A stretch of DNA of 64,000 bases from Amarolinea aalborgensis (GTDB lineage Bacteria > Chloroflexota > Anaerolineae > SSC4 > Amarolineaceae), in the NCBI RefSeq assembly GCF_900491745.1, contig NZ_UETR01000016.1, positions 17,904 through 81,903 on the forward strand, given 5' to 3'. The position numbers were made by a program, and so were the translations under genes. This document shows, piece by piece, positions 1 through 8,174 of the stretch; the stretch's first letter is position 1; every line of letters begins with the position of its first letter. The notes beneath the pieces are model-generated. The model saw only the letters and a list, made by a program, of their open reading frames with translations, did not search any database and had not been told where the DNA came from.

Positions 1-1302
1 GGTCTTGCGCCCGCTGCTGGTTGCCAGGCGGCGGGCGAACACAGCCAGCCCTTCCGCCGCCAGCACCGCCAGGCTGAGCATCAGCATGACGCTGAAGCGA
101 CTGGGGTAGCGATTGCCGTTGAAAAACGGCAGCCGCGCCAGCAGCCCAAAGGGGCCGCCGATGCCGGTGTCATGCCCGGCGATGCGCAGGGTAGGGCCTA
201 GCGTCAGCAGAAAGAAAGCGAGCGCAGCCAGCGCCCAGAAACGCATCTCGCGTCGGTGTTGACCGCGCCAGGCGCCCAGCAGCGCCAGCGCCAGCACCGA
301 AAGACCGGGGTAGATGTGTTGGCCCTTGTCGTGCGGAAACGAGGCGGCGCGCGCGGCCGCGCCCAGCAGCGGGTGGAGCTGCGTTGGCTGTACAAAGCCG
401 GCCAGGTCGGCTGAGAAGATGTCGGCAAAACCGCCGCCGCTGCCGAAGAAGTCGCCTTCGGCGCGCAGATCGGGCAGCATGGCGGCCAGCAGGGGCAGCG
501 CGCTGAGCGCAGCCACGACGGCCAGGGCTGCCAACCCGCCCAGCCGCGGCGCCAGCCAGGCGCGCCCGCGCGGCGCGGTCACCGCGGCGACCACCCACTG
601 GATGCCGAACAGCCCGACCAGAATGAGCAAGAAACTGGCGAAGGTCATCTCTGCCCACAGTTGCAGAGCCAGGAAAAGACCGGCCAGCGCGCCGTCGCGC
701 AGCGTCTGGCGCAGCGTGCCAGCCCGTCCCAGGCGCACCAGGTAAAGCGCGCAGAAGGGAATCCACTGTGAACTGGCGATGTTGGCTTGACCGAGCGCGG
801 CGTAGAAGAGCTTGCTGGAGGCAAAAGCGTAGATGATGCCGGCCCCGAACGCCGGCCAGAAACCAGCCTGCGGCCGGCGTTGCACCGCGCGTGCCAGCAA
901 AAAGGCGCCATACCCGCTGAGCACGAAGGAGGAGAGCAGCAGCACGTTGTTGGCGACGATCACCGAGGCGGCCGTTTGCAGCGGCGCGGCCAGCAGGCCG
1001 TTGAGCACGGTCAGGGTGTAAAACGCCAGGTTGATGCCGATTGGGTAGAACATCCAGCGGCAGTCGAACAGGTTCAGTTGGCGATCAATCGCGGCGTACT
1101 TCACCCACCAGAGGTTCCAGGCCAGCGCAGGATCGTCAATACCGTCGCCAGGGACGTGGGTGGTCAGGTGCGGAAGCAGCGGCCAGGTCAGCAGCAGGCT
1201 CAGCAGGGTGAAGCCGGCGAGCGCGACCACGTGAGGGTGGCGTTGGAGGATCTCGGTTGCGCGCAGAAACCGAAATCCTCTTTTCACTGGTCTTGTATCC
1301 AT
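1..1302 (-). CDS. Large multi-spanning membrane protein, GT-C/YfhO-like (3' end cut by window edge)
   Basis: Reading the minus strand from the ATG at 1302 gives 434 codons with no stop before the window edge, so the C-terminus is missing. The protein starts MDTRPVKRGF and has many hydrophobic helices. An acidic loop after the first helix (PGDGIDDPALAWNLWW) recalls the acidic first-loop motif of GT-C glycosyltransferases. Near the cut end, GNRYPSRFSVMLMLSLAVL resembles the R-x-P-x-R segment of the YfhO-like protein at 61273-63660. The likely role is transfer of a lipid-linked sugar at the membrane, but this is inferred from topology. A GTG sits directly before the ATG and could also serve as start. 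The gene diverges from folC across about 50 bases. Confidence 0.72.
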   Translation of the reverse strand, partial: MDTRPVKRGFRFLRATEILQRHPHVVALAGFTLLSLLLTWPLLPHLTTHVPGDGIDDPALAWNLWWVKYAAIDRQLNLFDCRWMFYPIGINLAFYTLTVLNGLLAAPLQTAASVIVANNVLLLSSFVLSGYGAFLLARAVQRRPQAGFWPAFGAGIIYAFASSKLFYAALGQANIASSQWIPFCALYLVRLGRAGTLRQTLRDGALAGLFLALQLWAEMTFASFLLILVGLFGIQWVVAAVTAPRGRAWLAPRLGGLAALAVVAALSALPLLAAMLPDLRAEGDFFGSGGGFADIFSADLAGFVQPTQLHPLLGAAARAASFPHDKGQHIYPGLSVLALALLGAWRGQHRREMRFWALAALAFFLLTLGPTLRIAGHDTGIGGPFGLLARLPFFNGNRYPSRFSVMLMLSLAVLAAEGLAVFARRLATSSGRKT

Positions 1303-1317
1303 CACGCGTTGCACGCT

Positions 1318-1345
1318 TTGCCTTTCGCGCTCGCTAGAGTACAAT
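1318..1345 (+). promoter_or_regulatory. Candidate folC promoter (TTGCCT-16-TACAAT), leaderless
   Basis: A -10 box TACAAT at 1340-1345 and a weak -35 box TTGCCT at 1318-1323 are separated by 16 bases. The predicted transcription start falls about three bases before the folC ATG, and no Shine-Dalgarno sequence precedes that ATG. Confidence 0.5.
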
Positions 1346-1354
1346 AGCGCCGCC

Positions 1355-2773
1355 ATGAACGACCACGATCCAGCCTATCTCGACGCACTGCACACCATTT
1401 TCGGTCGCGTCAATTTTGAGCGCCAGCCGCGCTTTGACTATTCCGCGTCCACGCTCAACCTGGAACGCATGCGGGCCTTGTTGGCCGACTTGGGGAATCC
1501 ACAGCAGCATTTTCATATTGTACACGTCGCAGGCACCAAAGGCAAAGGCTCTGTCTGCGCCTTCACAGAGTCCATCCTGCGCGCGGCCGGCTACCGCACG
1601 GGCTTGTATACGTCGCCCCATCTGCACACGTTTCGTGAACGCATGCGGGTCAATGGCGCACTGATCAGCCGCGCCGAGTTGGCGGCGTTGGTTGCGCGCT
1701 GCCGCCCAGCCTTCGAGCACATTCCTGGCGTCACCACGTTCGAGCTGATTACCGCGTTGGCTTGCACTCATTTTGCCCAGCAGGGCGTGCAGTGGGCCGT
1801 GCTCGAAGTAGGTCTGGGCGGCCGCCTCGATTCGACGAACGTGGTGCAGCCAGACATCACGGCCATCACCTCCTTGAGCTACGATCACATGGCGGTTCTT
1901 GGCAACACCTTGACGCAGATTGCTCACGAGAAGGCCGGCATCATCAAGCCAGGCGTGCCGCTGGTGTGCGCGCCGCAGGCGCCGGAGGCCCTGGCCGTCA
2001 TCGAAGCCACGTGCCACGAACGCCAGGCGCCCCTGCTGCTCTTGGGGCGTGAATGGATTTGGAAAGCCGCCGGGCCGGCGTTTTGGGTGCAGCCGCGCGC
2101 AGGCCCGCCTTCGCCGGAGACGCCCGGCTTCATCATCCCATTGGCTGGCGCGCACCAGGTGGTCAACGCTGCGCTGGCGGTCGTGATTGCGCGCACGCTC
2201 GACGCCCAGGGCGCGCTTATCGGCGAGGAGGCGATCCGAAATGGCCTGGCTGCAGCTCGCTGGCCCGCGCGGTTCGAAACCTTGACGCCGGTTGGAGAAC
2301 GGGGATCGGAGGCTGCGGAGTGGCCGACGGTCATTGCGGATGGGGCGCACAACGTGGACTCGGCGCAGAAGCTGGCCGGGATGCTGGATGCGGTCAAACG
2401 CCAGCAAGGCGGCCGCCTGGGGTTGATTTTGGGCGCGTCGCTGGACAAGGATGTCTCAGGCATGTTACGTGAGCTGCTGCCGGTCACTGATCTGCTCGTC
2501 TGCACGCAGGCGCAGCATCCGCGTGCGTTTGCGCCGCAGAAGCTGGCGGAGCTGGCGGGTGAGATCATGGCTGCGAAAGGTGATGTTACGACGGCGCCGA
2601 CGGTAGACGCGGCCCTGGCGCGGGCGTTGGACTGGGCCGCGCCTGTGGATGTGATCTGTTTTGCCGGCTCGCTCTTCATTGCCGCTGAAGGGCGTGAAGC
2701 CTGGGCGCGGCGCCACGCCGATCATTTTGCGCCGGCTGATTGGGTTTTCGAAGCCGAGGCGTTGGAGCTGTGA
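1355..2773 (+). CDS. folC: Bifunctional dihydrofolate synthase / folylpolyglutamate synthase
   Basis: ATP-dependent ligase of the Mur ligase superfamily. It adds glutamate to dihydropteroate and to reduced folates in the cytoplasm. The 472-residue length fits bacterial FolC. The ATP loop GTKGKGS lies at residues 60-66, followed by the TSPHL segment (YTSPHLHTFRERMRVNG), the central Mur-type stretch HEKAGIIKPGVP, and the C-terminal domain with VIADGAHNVDSA. The start is the only ATG before the conserved N-terminus. It lies just downstream of a -10 box with no ribosome binding site, so translation is probably leaderless. It is followed after four bases by the AlbA/GHKL regulator, and the two probably form an operon. 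Confidence 0.95.
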   Translation: MNDHDPAYLDALHTIFGRVNFERQPRFDYSASTLNLERMRALLADLGNPQQHFHIVHVAGTKGKGSVCAFTESILRAAGYRTGLYTSPHLHTFRERMRVNGALISRAELAALVARCRPAFEHIPGVTTFELITALACTHFAQQGVQWAVLEVGLGGRLDSTNVVQPDITAITSLSYDHMAVLGNTLTQIAHEKAGIIKPGVPLVCAPQAPEALAVIEATCHERQAPLLLLGREWIWKAAGPAFWVQPRAGPPSPETPGFIIPLAGAHQVVNAALAVVIARTLDAQGALIGEEAIRNGLAAARWPARFETLTPVGERGSEAAEWPTVIADGAHNVDSAQKLAGMLDAVKRQQGGRLGLILGASLDKDVSGMLRELLPVTDLLVCTQAQHPRAFAPQKLAELAGEIMAAKGDVTTAPTVDAALARALDWAAPVDVICFAGSLFIAAEGREAWARRHADHFAPADWVFEAEALEL

Positions 2774-2777
2774 ACCG

Positions 2778-4196
2778 ATGAACGCGCCTTCACTCATTAT
2801 GCGCCGCCAGGCCAGCCACACTGCAGCCGACGCCGAGTCGCTGCTGCAGCGCGGCGCGGCTGATGATTTGGCGGTGTTCAACGAACCGCCGGACGCTGCA
2901 GAACTAGCCGCCACACTGGTGGCCCTGGCCAACGATCATGGCGGTCTGGTTGTGCTGGCGCCGGCCAACGCCAGCCCTGATTCCCTGGCTGACCTGACGC
3001 AGGCCGCTTGCCTCCTCGCGCAGCCGCCGTTGATCCTGCCCCTGCCCGAACTGCTGACGCTGCCAGGCGGCCTGGCGGCGGTCATCAGCGTACCGCCGGG
3101 CTTGCCACATGTGTACAGCGTGCGCGGCGTCTTCTGGACGCGGATGGCAGCCCAGAATCGGCCGCTGACCACCGAGGAACTGCGCCGCCTGCTGCTGCAG
3201 CGGGATCCGGGCAGCGCCGGCTTCGAGGCATCGGCCGTGCCCGGCGCGCGCCTGGATGACCTGGATTCCGCGCGCGTGCGCGCGTATGTGCAAGCGCTGT
3301 CAGGACTGGCCGCGGAGACGATGGAAGAGGTGCTGTTGAGCCGCGGCTGCCTGCTGGAGATCGGCGGCATGCTGGCGCCGACGGTGGCCGGCATCCTCCT
3401 CTTCGGCCGCGATCCGCAGCGTTTTCTACGCTCCGCCGAGGTGATCGCCGTGCGTTACCAGGGCGCGGACATGAGTGATGAGTTCGTACGCCAGGACATT
3501 CGCGGCGCGCTACCGCAGCAGGTGCGCCTGGCCGAGGCTTTTGTCAGTGACCACATGCGGCGCAGTAATCGCATCCGCGGCCTGGCGCGCGAGGAGATGC
3601 TGGAATATCCGATCTCCGTCGTGCGCGAGGCGCTGGTCAACGCCGTGGCGCATCGCGACTACGCCGCGCGAGGCGAGGGCATCAGACTTCTCATGTTCAG
3701 CGATCGCCTGCAGGTCTACTCGCCGGGACGGCTGCCGGGCCACGTCACCCTGGCCAACCTGCTGGCTGAACGTTACAGCCGCAACGAGGCCATCGTGCAG
3801 ATTTTGTCGGACATGGGCTTCAGCGAGCGCCTGGGCTACGGCATGGATCGCATGGTGCGCGTCATGCGCGAACATGGCCTGCCGCCGCCGCAGTTCACCG
3901 AGACGGCGGCCGGCTTCGAAGTGACGCTGCGCAATGGCGGGGAGATGATCTCGGCGCCTGCGCCCGCCGCCAGCGAGACGCCGGCCGTGCGCTGGCGCGG
4001 CCTCAATTTCAATCCACGGCAGGAGAAGGCCTTGCAGTTCCTTGCGCAGCGCGGCCGCATCACCAACAGCGATTACCAGGGTTTGGAGCCAGAGGTCAGC
4101 GCGGAGACCCTGCGCCGCGACCTGGCCGACCTGGTGGATCAGGGCATCCTGCTGCGCGTCGGCGAAAAGCGCGCGACGTACTACATCTTGAAGTAG
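2778..4196 (+). CDS. ATP-binding putative transcriptional regulator (AlbA_2/Schlafen-type N-terminus, GHKL ATPase, winged helix)
   Basis: The protein has 472 residues from the ATG four bases after the folC stop; an upstream in-frame start would lie inside folC. The N-terminal 130 residues look like an AlbA_2 (Schlafen-type) domain (LVALANDHGGLVVLAP, VPPGLPHVYSVRGVFW). From about residue 275 comes the typical HATPase_c_4 block with VREALVNAVAHRDY and LGYGMDRMVRVMREHGL. A winged-helix-like region ends the protein (NSDYQGLEPEVSAETLRRDL). Proteins of this COG2865 type are often annotated as RecG-like helicases, but no helicase motors are present. A DNA-binding regulatory role is likely; the target is unknown. 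Confidence 0.8.
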   Translation: MNAPSLIMRRQASHTAADAESLLQRGAADDLAVFNEPPDAAELAATLVALANDHGGLVVLAPANASPDSLADLTQAACLLAQPPLILPLPELLTLPGGLAAVISVPPGLPHVYSVRGVFWTRMAAQNRPLTTEELRRLLLQRDPGSAGFEASAVPGARLDDLDSARVRAYVQALSGLAAETMEEVLLSRGCLLEIGGMLAPTVAGILLFGRDPQRFLRSAEVIAVRYQGADMSDEFVRQDIRGALPQQVRLAEAFVSDHMRRSNRIRGLAREEMLEYPISVVREALVNAVAHRDYAARGEGIRLLMFSDRLQVYSPGRLPGHVTLANLLAERYSRNEAIVQILSDMGFSERLGYGMDRMVRVMREHGLPPPQFTETAAGFEVTLRNGGEMISAPAPAASETPAVRWRGLNFNPRQEKALQFLAQRGRITNSDYQGLEPEVSAETLRRDLADLVDQGILLRVGEKRATYYILK

Positions 4197-4237
4197 GTAA
4201 GATTCTTTAGACACGATTTGCAGGTTTTCGACTGTTT

Positions 4238-4436
4238 GATCCTGTTAATCCTGTGAGTCCTGTCCATTGCGGTTTTGTTTTAGACAGGATTAACAGGATT
4301 CACAGGATTTCGACTGTGCGATCCTGTTAATCCTGTGAATCCTGTCCATTGCGGCTTTTTTAGACAGGATTAACAGGATTCACAGGATTTCGACCGTTTG
4401 ATCCTATCAATCCTGTTAATCCTGTGAATCCTGTCA
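4238..4436. repeat. Hairpin-forming array of AATCCTGTN nonamers
   Basis: Two tandem units (starting at 4238 and 4320) each carry forward nonamers (GATCCTGTTAATCCTGTGA...), a short spacer ending in a T run, and then inverted copies (GACAGGATTAACAGGATT). Each unit can fold into a stem of about 27 base pairs with few mismatches. A third unit from 4400 has only the forward arm. The array lies between two convergent genes and could end transcription from both sides. Related nonamers recur near 4862-4922, 58819-58855 and 60382-60405. Confidence 0.85.
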
Positions 4437-4826
4437 AATCACCTTCTTTGGCCGGAAGGTGCGGTATTTGTGCTTTATTTCTACTGAATGTCCGAAGTTG
4501 ATTAACAGTCCATCTTCGATGCTGGTTGCGGTCAGATAGTGAACCAGTTGCACTTCATGTTCTTTGAGAAGTTGTTGGACAGCCTTGATTTCGAGAACCA
4601 ATTTGTTTTCTACCAGCAAGTCAGCATAATACTCGCCCACGGGTCGTCCTCGGTAGATCACAGAGATAGGCACTTGTTGTCGAACTGCCAGCCCAGCTTC
4701 TTTCAATTCAATTAGCAGGGCGTTCTCGTAGACTCTTTCCAAAAACCCTTCCCCAAGTTCGTTGTGAACTCGGAATGCACAGCCGATCACCATATCGCTG
4801 AGCTCCGCTGGAATCCTCTCTGTCAT
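4434..4826 (-). CDS. GxxExxY protein (PD-(D/E)XK nuclease fold)
   Basis: A 130-residue protein matching the GxxExxY family. The name-giving motif is GFLERVY at residues 27-33, in the context HNELGEGFLERVYENAL. Downstream lies a nuclease-like core with D69, E79 and K81 (spacing D-x9-E-x-K, in ADLLVENKLVLEIKAV), followed by QLVHYLTAT. Family length is usually 120-135 residues, so this one is complete. The biological role of the family is unsettled. The 3' end overlaps the last nonamer repeat, and the stop codon is formed within CTGTCAAATC. It is convergent with the upstream ATP-binding regulator. Confidence 0.88.
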   Translation of the reverse strand: MTERIPAELSDMVIGCAFRVHNELGEGFLERVYENALLIELKEAGLAVRQQVPISVIYRGRPVGEYYADLLVENKLVLEIKAVQQLLKEHEVQLVHYLTATSIEDGLLINFGHSVEIKHKYRTFRPKKVI

Positions 4827-4977
4827 GGCACCCTCGCAGTGATGTAAGATTTTTCGGTAAGATGAACAGGATGAACAAAATGGCTGCGGGCTGTTGTTGA
4901 TCCTGTTTACCTTGTCTTGATCCAGATCGTTCCCAGGCTGAGACAGAGGAGTGTTTGGTCTGATCCCAAGGCCGATC
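4827..4977. other. Intergenic spacer with degenerate nonamer repeats
   Basis: No gene is visible. The segment around 4862-4922 has decayed copies of the AATCCTGT element in both orientations (AACAGGATGAACAAAAT and TTGATCCTGTTTACC), which could form an imperfect hairpin downstream of the PIN toxin gene. Confidence 0.5.
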
Positions 4978-5379
4978 TTAGCGCAAGAACGCCATTTGAC
5001 AGACAGATTTCGCGGCGAGAGGGTCGAATTCTCGATGATCAGAGGTGAGCAGGGTGGCTTGCATGCGCTGCGCCAGTATCACTGCAAAACAATCGGCCAG
5101 TGACAACTTGTGGTTGGCCTTCAGTTGGCCTACGCCCAACCAAAACGCCCTGTCCAGGTCATCCCTGCTGACCACATCAATAGACTCGATATCGCGGATC
5201 GCTTCTTGGGCTGTTTTTTCATCGGCTGCTTTTAGGAAATCATAGTATACTTCACATAAGTATATGACATGCATCAGACACGTGTTCGTTTCATCCAATA
5301 GGTAATCTTTCACGATATCTGATCCCGCTTCGCCGCGCAAATAGGCGATGGCAGCACAGGCATCCAGGACGATCCTCAT
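4978..5379 (-). CDS. PIN-domain protein, VapC-like toxin
   Basis: A 133-residue PIN-domain protein and likely RNase toxin. The four acidic residues expected in the metal site are visible: D6 (RIVLDACAA), E43 (YLCEVYYDF), D96 (KLSLADCFAV) and D114 (LLTSDHREFD). Length is normal for VapC-like toxins. Its ATG overlaps the TGA of the upstream helix-turn-helix gene in an ATGA junction, so the two are translationally coupled in the usual antitoxin-then-toxin order. The target RNA cannot be told from sequence. Confidence 0.88.
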   Translation of the reverse strand: MRIVLDACAAIAYLRGEAGSDIVKDYLLDETNTCLMHVIYLCEVYYDFLKAADEKTAQEAIRDIESIDVVSRDDLDRAFWLGVGQLKANHKLSLADCFAVILAQRMQATLLTSDHREFDPLAAKSVCQMAFLR

Positions 5380-5702
5380 GGGGTGGCTTCCTCAAGCGTC
5401 AATTCCGCGTGCTTGCGCTGGGCAAATCCTTCGCTGCTGGTTGGCACAAACGCATATTTGCCGTGCAGCGCGTGCACCCGCTCAGCACGGACGACTGATG
5501 GGGAGGATGGATTGAGGAGCGTTCTCTGGTTTTGTTGCCACGCCAGGTAAGCCCGAATGCTTTCAAGCTCTACCAACCACGGGCTTCTTGGAGCAGGCGT
5601 CTTGCGTTTTGCGCGCAAAATCCCTGCGTTAATGAGGCGATCAACGGTTGACTGGCTTAAGCCGAGAATACGAGTGGCTTCGCGCACGGTGACGGTTGGC
5701 AT
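5376..5702 (-). CDS. Helix-turn-helix antitoxin of the PIN toxin pair
   Basis: The 108-residue protein starts MPTVTVREATRILGLSQSTV, a MerR/excisionase-like helix-turn-helix (residues 5-30) that would bind DNA. The remainder (AYLAWQQNQRTLLNPS and onward) is low in recognisable motifs and probably neutralises the PIN partner. The start at 5702 is preferred over the ATG four codons upstream because GGAGG lies five bases before it. Upstream are phased GTGGGAT iterons that could be its operator, giving autoregulation as in other toxin-antitoxin operons. The antitoxin role is inferred from the coupled gene order. Confidence 0.78.
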   Translation of the reverse strand: MPTVTVREATRILGLSQSTVDRLINAGILRAKRKTPAPRSPWLVELESIRAYLAWQQNQRTLLNPSSPSVVRAERVHALHGKYAFVPTSSEGFAQRKHAELTLEEATP

Positions 5703-5759
5703 CAACCCCTCCATCAGGAAGAACCCCTGACTGCCTGCCTCTTTTCACCCGTCGTCCGT

Positions 5760-5827
5760 GTGGGATAGGCGGCCTTATCCCACACGTATCCCACAAAATC
5801 CCACAGGTTATCCCACGCTCGTCCCAC
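5760..5827 (-). promoter_or_regulatory. Phased GTGGGAT iterons, candidate operator
   Basis: ATCCCAC (GTGGGAT on the minus strand) occurs at 5777, 5788, 5798 and 5810, with a variant GTCCCAC at 5821, so spacings are 10-12 bases, about one helical turn. An inverted copy at 5760-5766 makes an eight-base palindrome arm pair with the copy at 5777. The cluster lies 58-125 bases upstream of the antitoxin start. Confidence 0.6.
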
Positions 5828-5843
5828 GTCATACCCAAAGTTG

Positions 5844-7184
5844 TTACCACTTGAACAGCCATCCATCCCAGATGCTTCCGCTTCTTCGGTCATCGTCGTC
5901 GGAATTGTCATCACTCCTCGTATCGGGGTAGCTTGAGTACGGGTCATAGTCTGGGCGGTTGTCGCTCAATTCGCCAGATGTTGCATGGTCTGGATGGCTC
6001 AACAGAGGATAGGACGATGGCGGCAGGTAGTCAGGGCCAGGCAGTAGCGCCAGGAAGATGGGATAAACGATGGCGAGTATCCCGAAGACTATGATACCGC
6101 CCAAAATGCTCACTGCGGTGAGCACCAAAAAGACAATTCCTATCGTAGTCTGCACTGACTCCAAATTGACGAAATTCTGAAGCAATTCGCGCGGGGAAGT
6201 TGAGCCATCTGGGTCAGCCAGTTGCAGCAAGCCGGACAGGATGGTGACGAGCCAGCCGATCGGAAGAAGCAGAACCGTCACAAGGATGCAGTGCATGACC
6301 CAACGCCAACGTCTGCCTGCCACCATTAACACAAGTGCAGCGATCCACAGGCTCAGGCCGCCTAAGAAAGTGTTGCGGCGGGCGGGTTCGCCCAATAGCC
6401 AATCTATGCAAGCGAGCGGAGAGTCAAGACTGCATTCTAATGAATCGGCGCGTTCAACCCTGCCAATACCTGTGCCGGTCCCTCCCGCCGTGGACGTCCG
6501 TGTCGCCATCGCTGGTGTAGATGCTACTTCTGTTGCAGTTGGAACATCCGTTACCACCGGTACCCTCGGCGCGCTATTGAGCAAATCGCCAAATATCCAG
6601 GTCCCGTTGGCAGTCTGATACCAAGTGCCAGTTGAGTTTCGCCCAATGATGGTCAGCGCTTGTCCAGACTTAGCGACACCTACGATGGGATAGTTAGTCC
6701 CAGGGCCAGTCCGCAGGTTAGCGTTGGTTCTCACCTTAACCGCTACCTGCGGCGGTCCGTCCGCGGGCTTGGTGGATGGCGGGGTCGTTGCTGGCGCGGC
6801 TGAGGCTGGATTCGGTGCAGCGGCCGGTGGCGCGGGAATGCTCACGGCCTCCGGAACGTTGGGCGTGCCGACCACCAAGTTGCCGAAAATCCAGGCACCG
6901 TTCGCTAGTTGGTACCAGTTGCCTGCCGGGTTGCGGGCTACGATCTCGATAGTCTGGCCAGCCTTGACGTTGCCAATTCTAGGGTAGTCTGTGCCTGGCC
7001 CAGAGCGTAGGTTAGCGTTGGCCTTCACTGTAGCGGATGATTTTGCGTGTGGGCTTTGGAGGACAGGAGTCGGCGGAGTTTGAACTGACCGCACCGATTG
7101 AACGGCTGAGGGTGCGGTCAGCAGAGCAAGCAGAATGCCAAACCACACACAAATCCATAAAGGCACAGTGCGATTGTTGCCCAT
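5844..7184 (-). CDS. Membrane protein with two exported SH3b domains
   Basis: This 446-residue protein begins with an N-terminal hydrophobic segment (residues 8-30, signal or anchor). Two bacterial SH3 (SH3b) domains follow at about 50-107 and 148-205, each with the hallmark NLRSGPGTDYP or NLRTGPGTNYP and a W-Y-Q...W-I-F-G end. A proline/alanine-rich linker separates them. After a Thr-rich stretch come three or four membrane helices (about 270-385) and a very acidic, Ser/Asp-rich tail with DNSDDDDRRSG. SH3b domains commonly bind cell-wall or surface ligands, so an envelope sensor or anchor is plausible. Its 3' end lies close to the iterons. No pathway can be assigned. Confidence 0.82.
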   Translation of the reverse strand: MGNNRTVPLWICVWFGILLALLTAPSAVQSVRSVQTPPTPVLQSPHAKSSATVKANANLRSGPGTDYPRIGNVKAGQTIEIVARNPAGNWYQLANGAWIFGNLVVGTPNVPEAVSIPAPPAAAPNPASAAPATTPPSTKPADGPPQVAVKVRTNANLRTGPGTNYPIVGVAKSGQALTIIGRNSTGTWYQTANGTWIFGDLLNSAPRVPVVTDVPTATEVASTPAMATRTSTAGGTGTGIGRVERADSLECSLDSPLACIDWLLGEPARRNTFLGGLSLWIAALVLMVAGRRWRWVMHCILVTVLLLPIGWLVTILSGLLQLADPDGSTSPRELLQNFVNLESVQTTIGIVFLVLTAVSILGGIIVFGILAIVYPIFLALLPGPDYLPPSSYPLLSHPDHATSGELSDNRPDYDPYSSYPDTRSDDNSDDDDRRSGSIWDGWLFKW

Positions 7185-7331
7185 GTTGCTGCTCCAAATG
7201 CGCCGTTGCCACCTTCATCAGGTGGTACTCTTGGCGATCATTCGGGAGCATTATACTCGAACCACAGCCACCTGCCAACATAGGCTGTCCAAGCGGAACC
7301 AACTCAATTCAGGTTGCACTGCCAGTGGGCT

Positions 7332-7360
7332 TTGGCAAGCCGGTGGATTTCGGCTATAAT
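7332..7360 (+). promoter_or_regulatory. Promoter of first TumE-like pair (TTGGCA-17-TATAAT)
   Basis: The -35 box TTGGCA at 7332-7337 and the perfect -10 box TATAAT at 7355-7360 are spaced by 17 bases, 37 bases before the ATG. The same element, almost base for base, occurs before the second pair. Confidence 0.85.
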
Positions 7361-7397
7361 GCAGGCCGGATCGCAGTGTGCTTATGGGGGTGAGATC

Positions 7398-7694
7398 ATG
7401 ACATTGGACGATATCATGCAAGATATTTATGCTTTGGAAGACGACATGCGCACCTATGAGCGCAAATACGGCGTTTTGTCCGAAACCTTCTATGAAGCCT
7501 ACGCCAACGGCGAAGAACCGCCGGATGACTCATGGGTTCGTGATTGGACGGCCTGGGCCAGCGCGTACCGGCTTTGGCTGCGACGACGCGACCAATATCA
7601 GACAACGCTACATTTCTTTCTGGCCGAGACACGGTCTATCATTGACGTGATTCAGAGAACCGCGCGCCATGAACCCATTCCGGTCCTTGCGTGA
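7398..7694 (+). CDS. Small helical protein, putative antitoxin partner of TumE-like toxin (copy 1)
   Basis: The protein has 98 residues from MTLDDIMQDIYALEDDMRTY, preceded by a GGGGGTGA ribosome site. It is predicted to be mostly helical, acidic and Trp-rich in the middle (DDSWVRDWTAWASAYRLW), and ends ARHEPIPVLA. No known DNA-binding motif is visible. It overlaps the next gene by 26 bases, and a full paralogue sits 841 bases downstream in the same arrangement. By position, before a TumE-like toxin, it is probably the antitoxin. That is an inference, since the family is not one I recognise. Confidence 0.72.
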   Translation: MTLDDIMQDIYALEDDMRTYERKYGVLSETFYEAYANGEEPPDDSWVRDWTAWASAYRLWLRRRDQYQTTLHFFLAETRSIIDVIQRTARHEPIPVLA

Positions 7695-8106
7695 TTACGA
7701 ACTCTACATCTATTCGCTGCAGCGAAGCGAATCTCGGATTACTCGCTCGACGTTGGTTGTGGCCCAGCGGGGTCGCCTGTTCGCCGAACTCACCGGCGAT
7801 GTCACTCTAATGGGAGGATGCCGCCTCTCCGTCTATGAACGCCTCACCTGGGACGCTGGTGCTGTCACCATCGAGGCCTATAGCTACGAAGTGTGGCTTG
7901 GCGGTGATAAGCTCTACTGGTACGACTCGCAGCCGCATCCCAACGATCCCACCCTGGCCGGCACCCATCCGCACCATAAACACCTGCCGCCGGACATCAA
8001 GCATCACCGCGTGCCTGCCCCAGGCCTCAACTTCTCGCAACCCAATCTACCCTTTCTGATCGCCGAGATCTTGGCGCTGGCAGCCCGCGACCCGACGACG
8101 GGTTGA
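7669..8106 (+). CDS. TumE-like (DUF6516) toxin-family protein (copy 1)
   Basis: A 145-residue protein. Its C-terminal half has the signature pattern of TumE/DUF6516 toxins: YWYDSQPHPNDPT followed by a His cluster (THPHHKHLPPDIKHH). The N-terminal half is a beta-rich LYIYSLQRSESRITRSTLVV...YERLTWDAG segment. The start ATG lies inside the 3' end of the upstream gene, giving translational coupling. TumE proteins are toxins of bicistronic toxin-antitoxin modules. The reading frame is intact. The last 60 residues are nearly identical to copy 2, whereas the N-terminal half differs clearly. Confidence 0.8.
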   Translation: MNPFRSLRDYELYIYSLQRSESRITRSTLVVAQRGRLFAELTGDVTLMGGCRLSVYERLTWDAGAVTIEAYSYEVWLGGDKLYWYDSQPHPNDPTLAGTHPHHKHLPPDIKHHRVPAPGLNFSQPNLPFLIAEILALAARDPTTG

Positions 8107-8174
8107 ACATCACCGGCGTGACGGCTTGGCCGATGTTGGAATTCGCACCAACTGGAATAGCCTGTCGAAGGGCT

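Noticed and set aside
1334..2407. Long minus-strand open frame opposite folC
   Set aside because: Composition is rich in Arg, Gln and His with no domain. It lies entirely opposite a clear FolC.
2661..2777. Upstream start for the AlbA/GHKL regulator inside folC
   Set aside because: Would overlap folC by over 100 bases; the ATG four bases after the folC stop gives a normal N-terminus.
4238..4436. CRISPR or integron attC sites
   Set aside because: The repeats are nonamers in opposite orientations without unique spacers; no integrase and no core GTTRRRY site.
5714..5947. 77-codon minus-strand frame over the iteron region
   Set aside because: It overlaps the end of the SH3b gene out of frame, and its sequence is dominated by translated iterons (WDNLWDFVGYVWDK).
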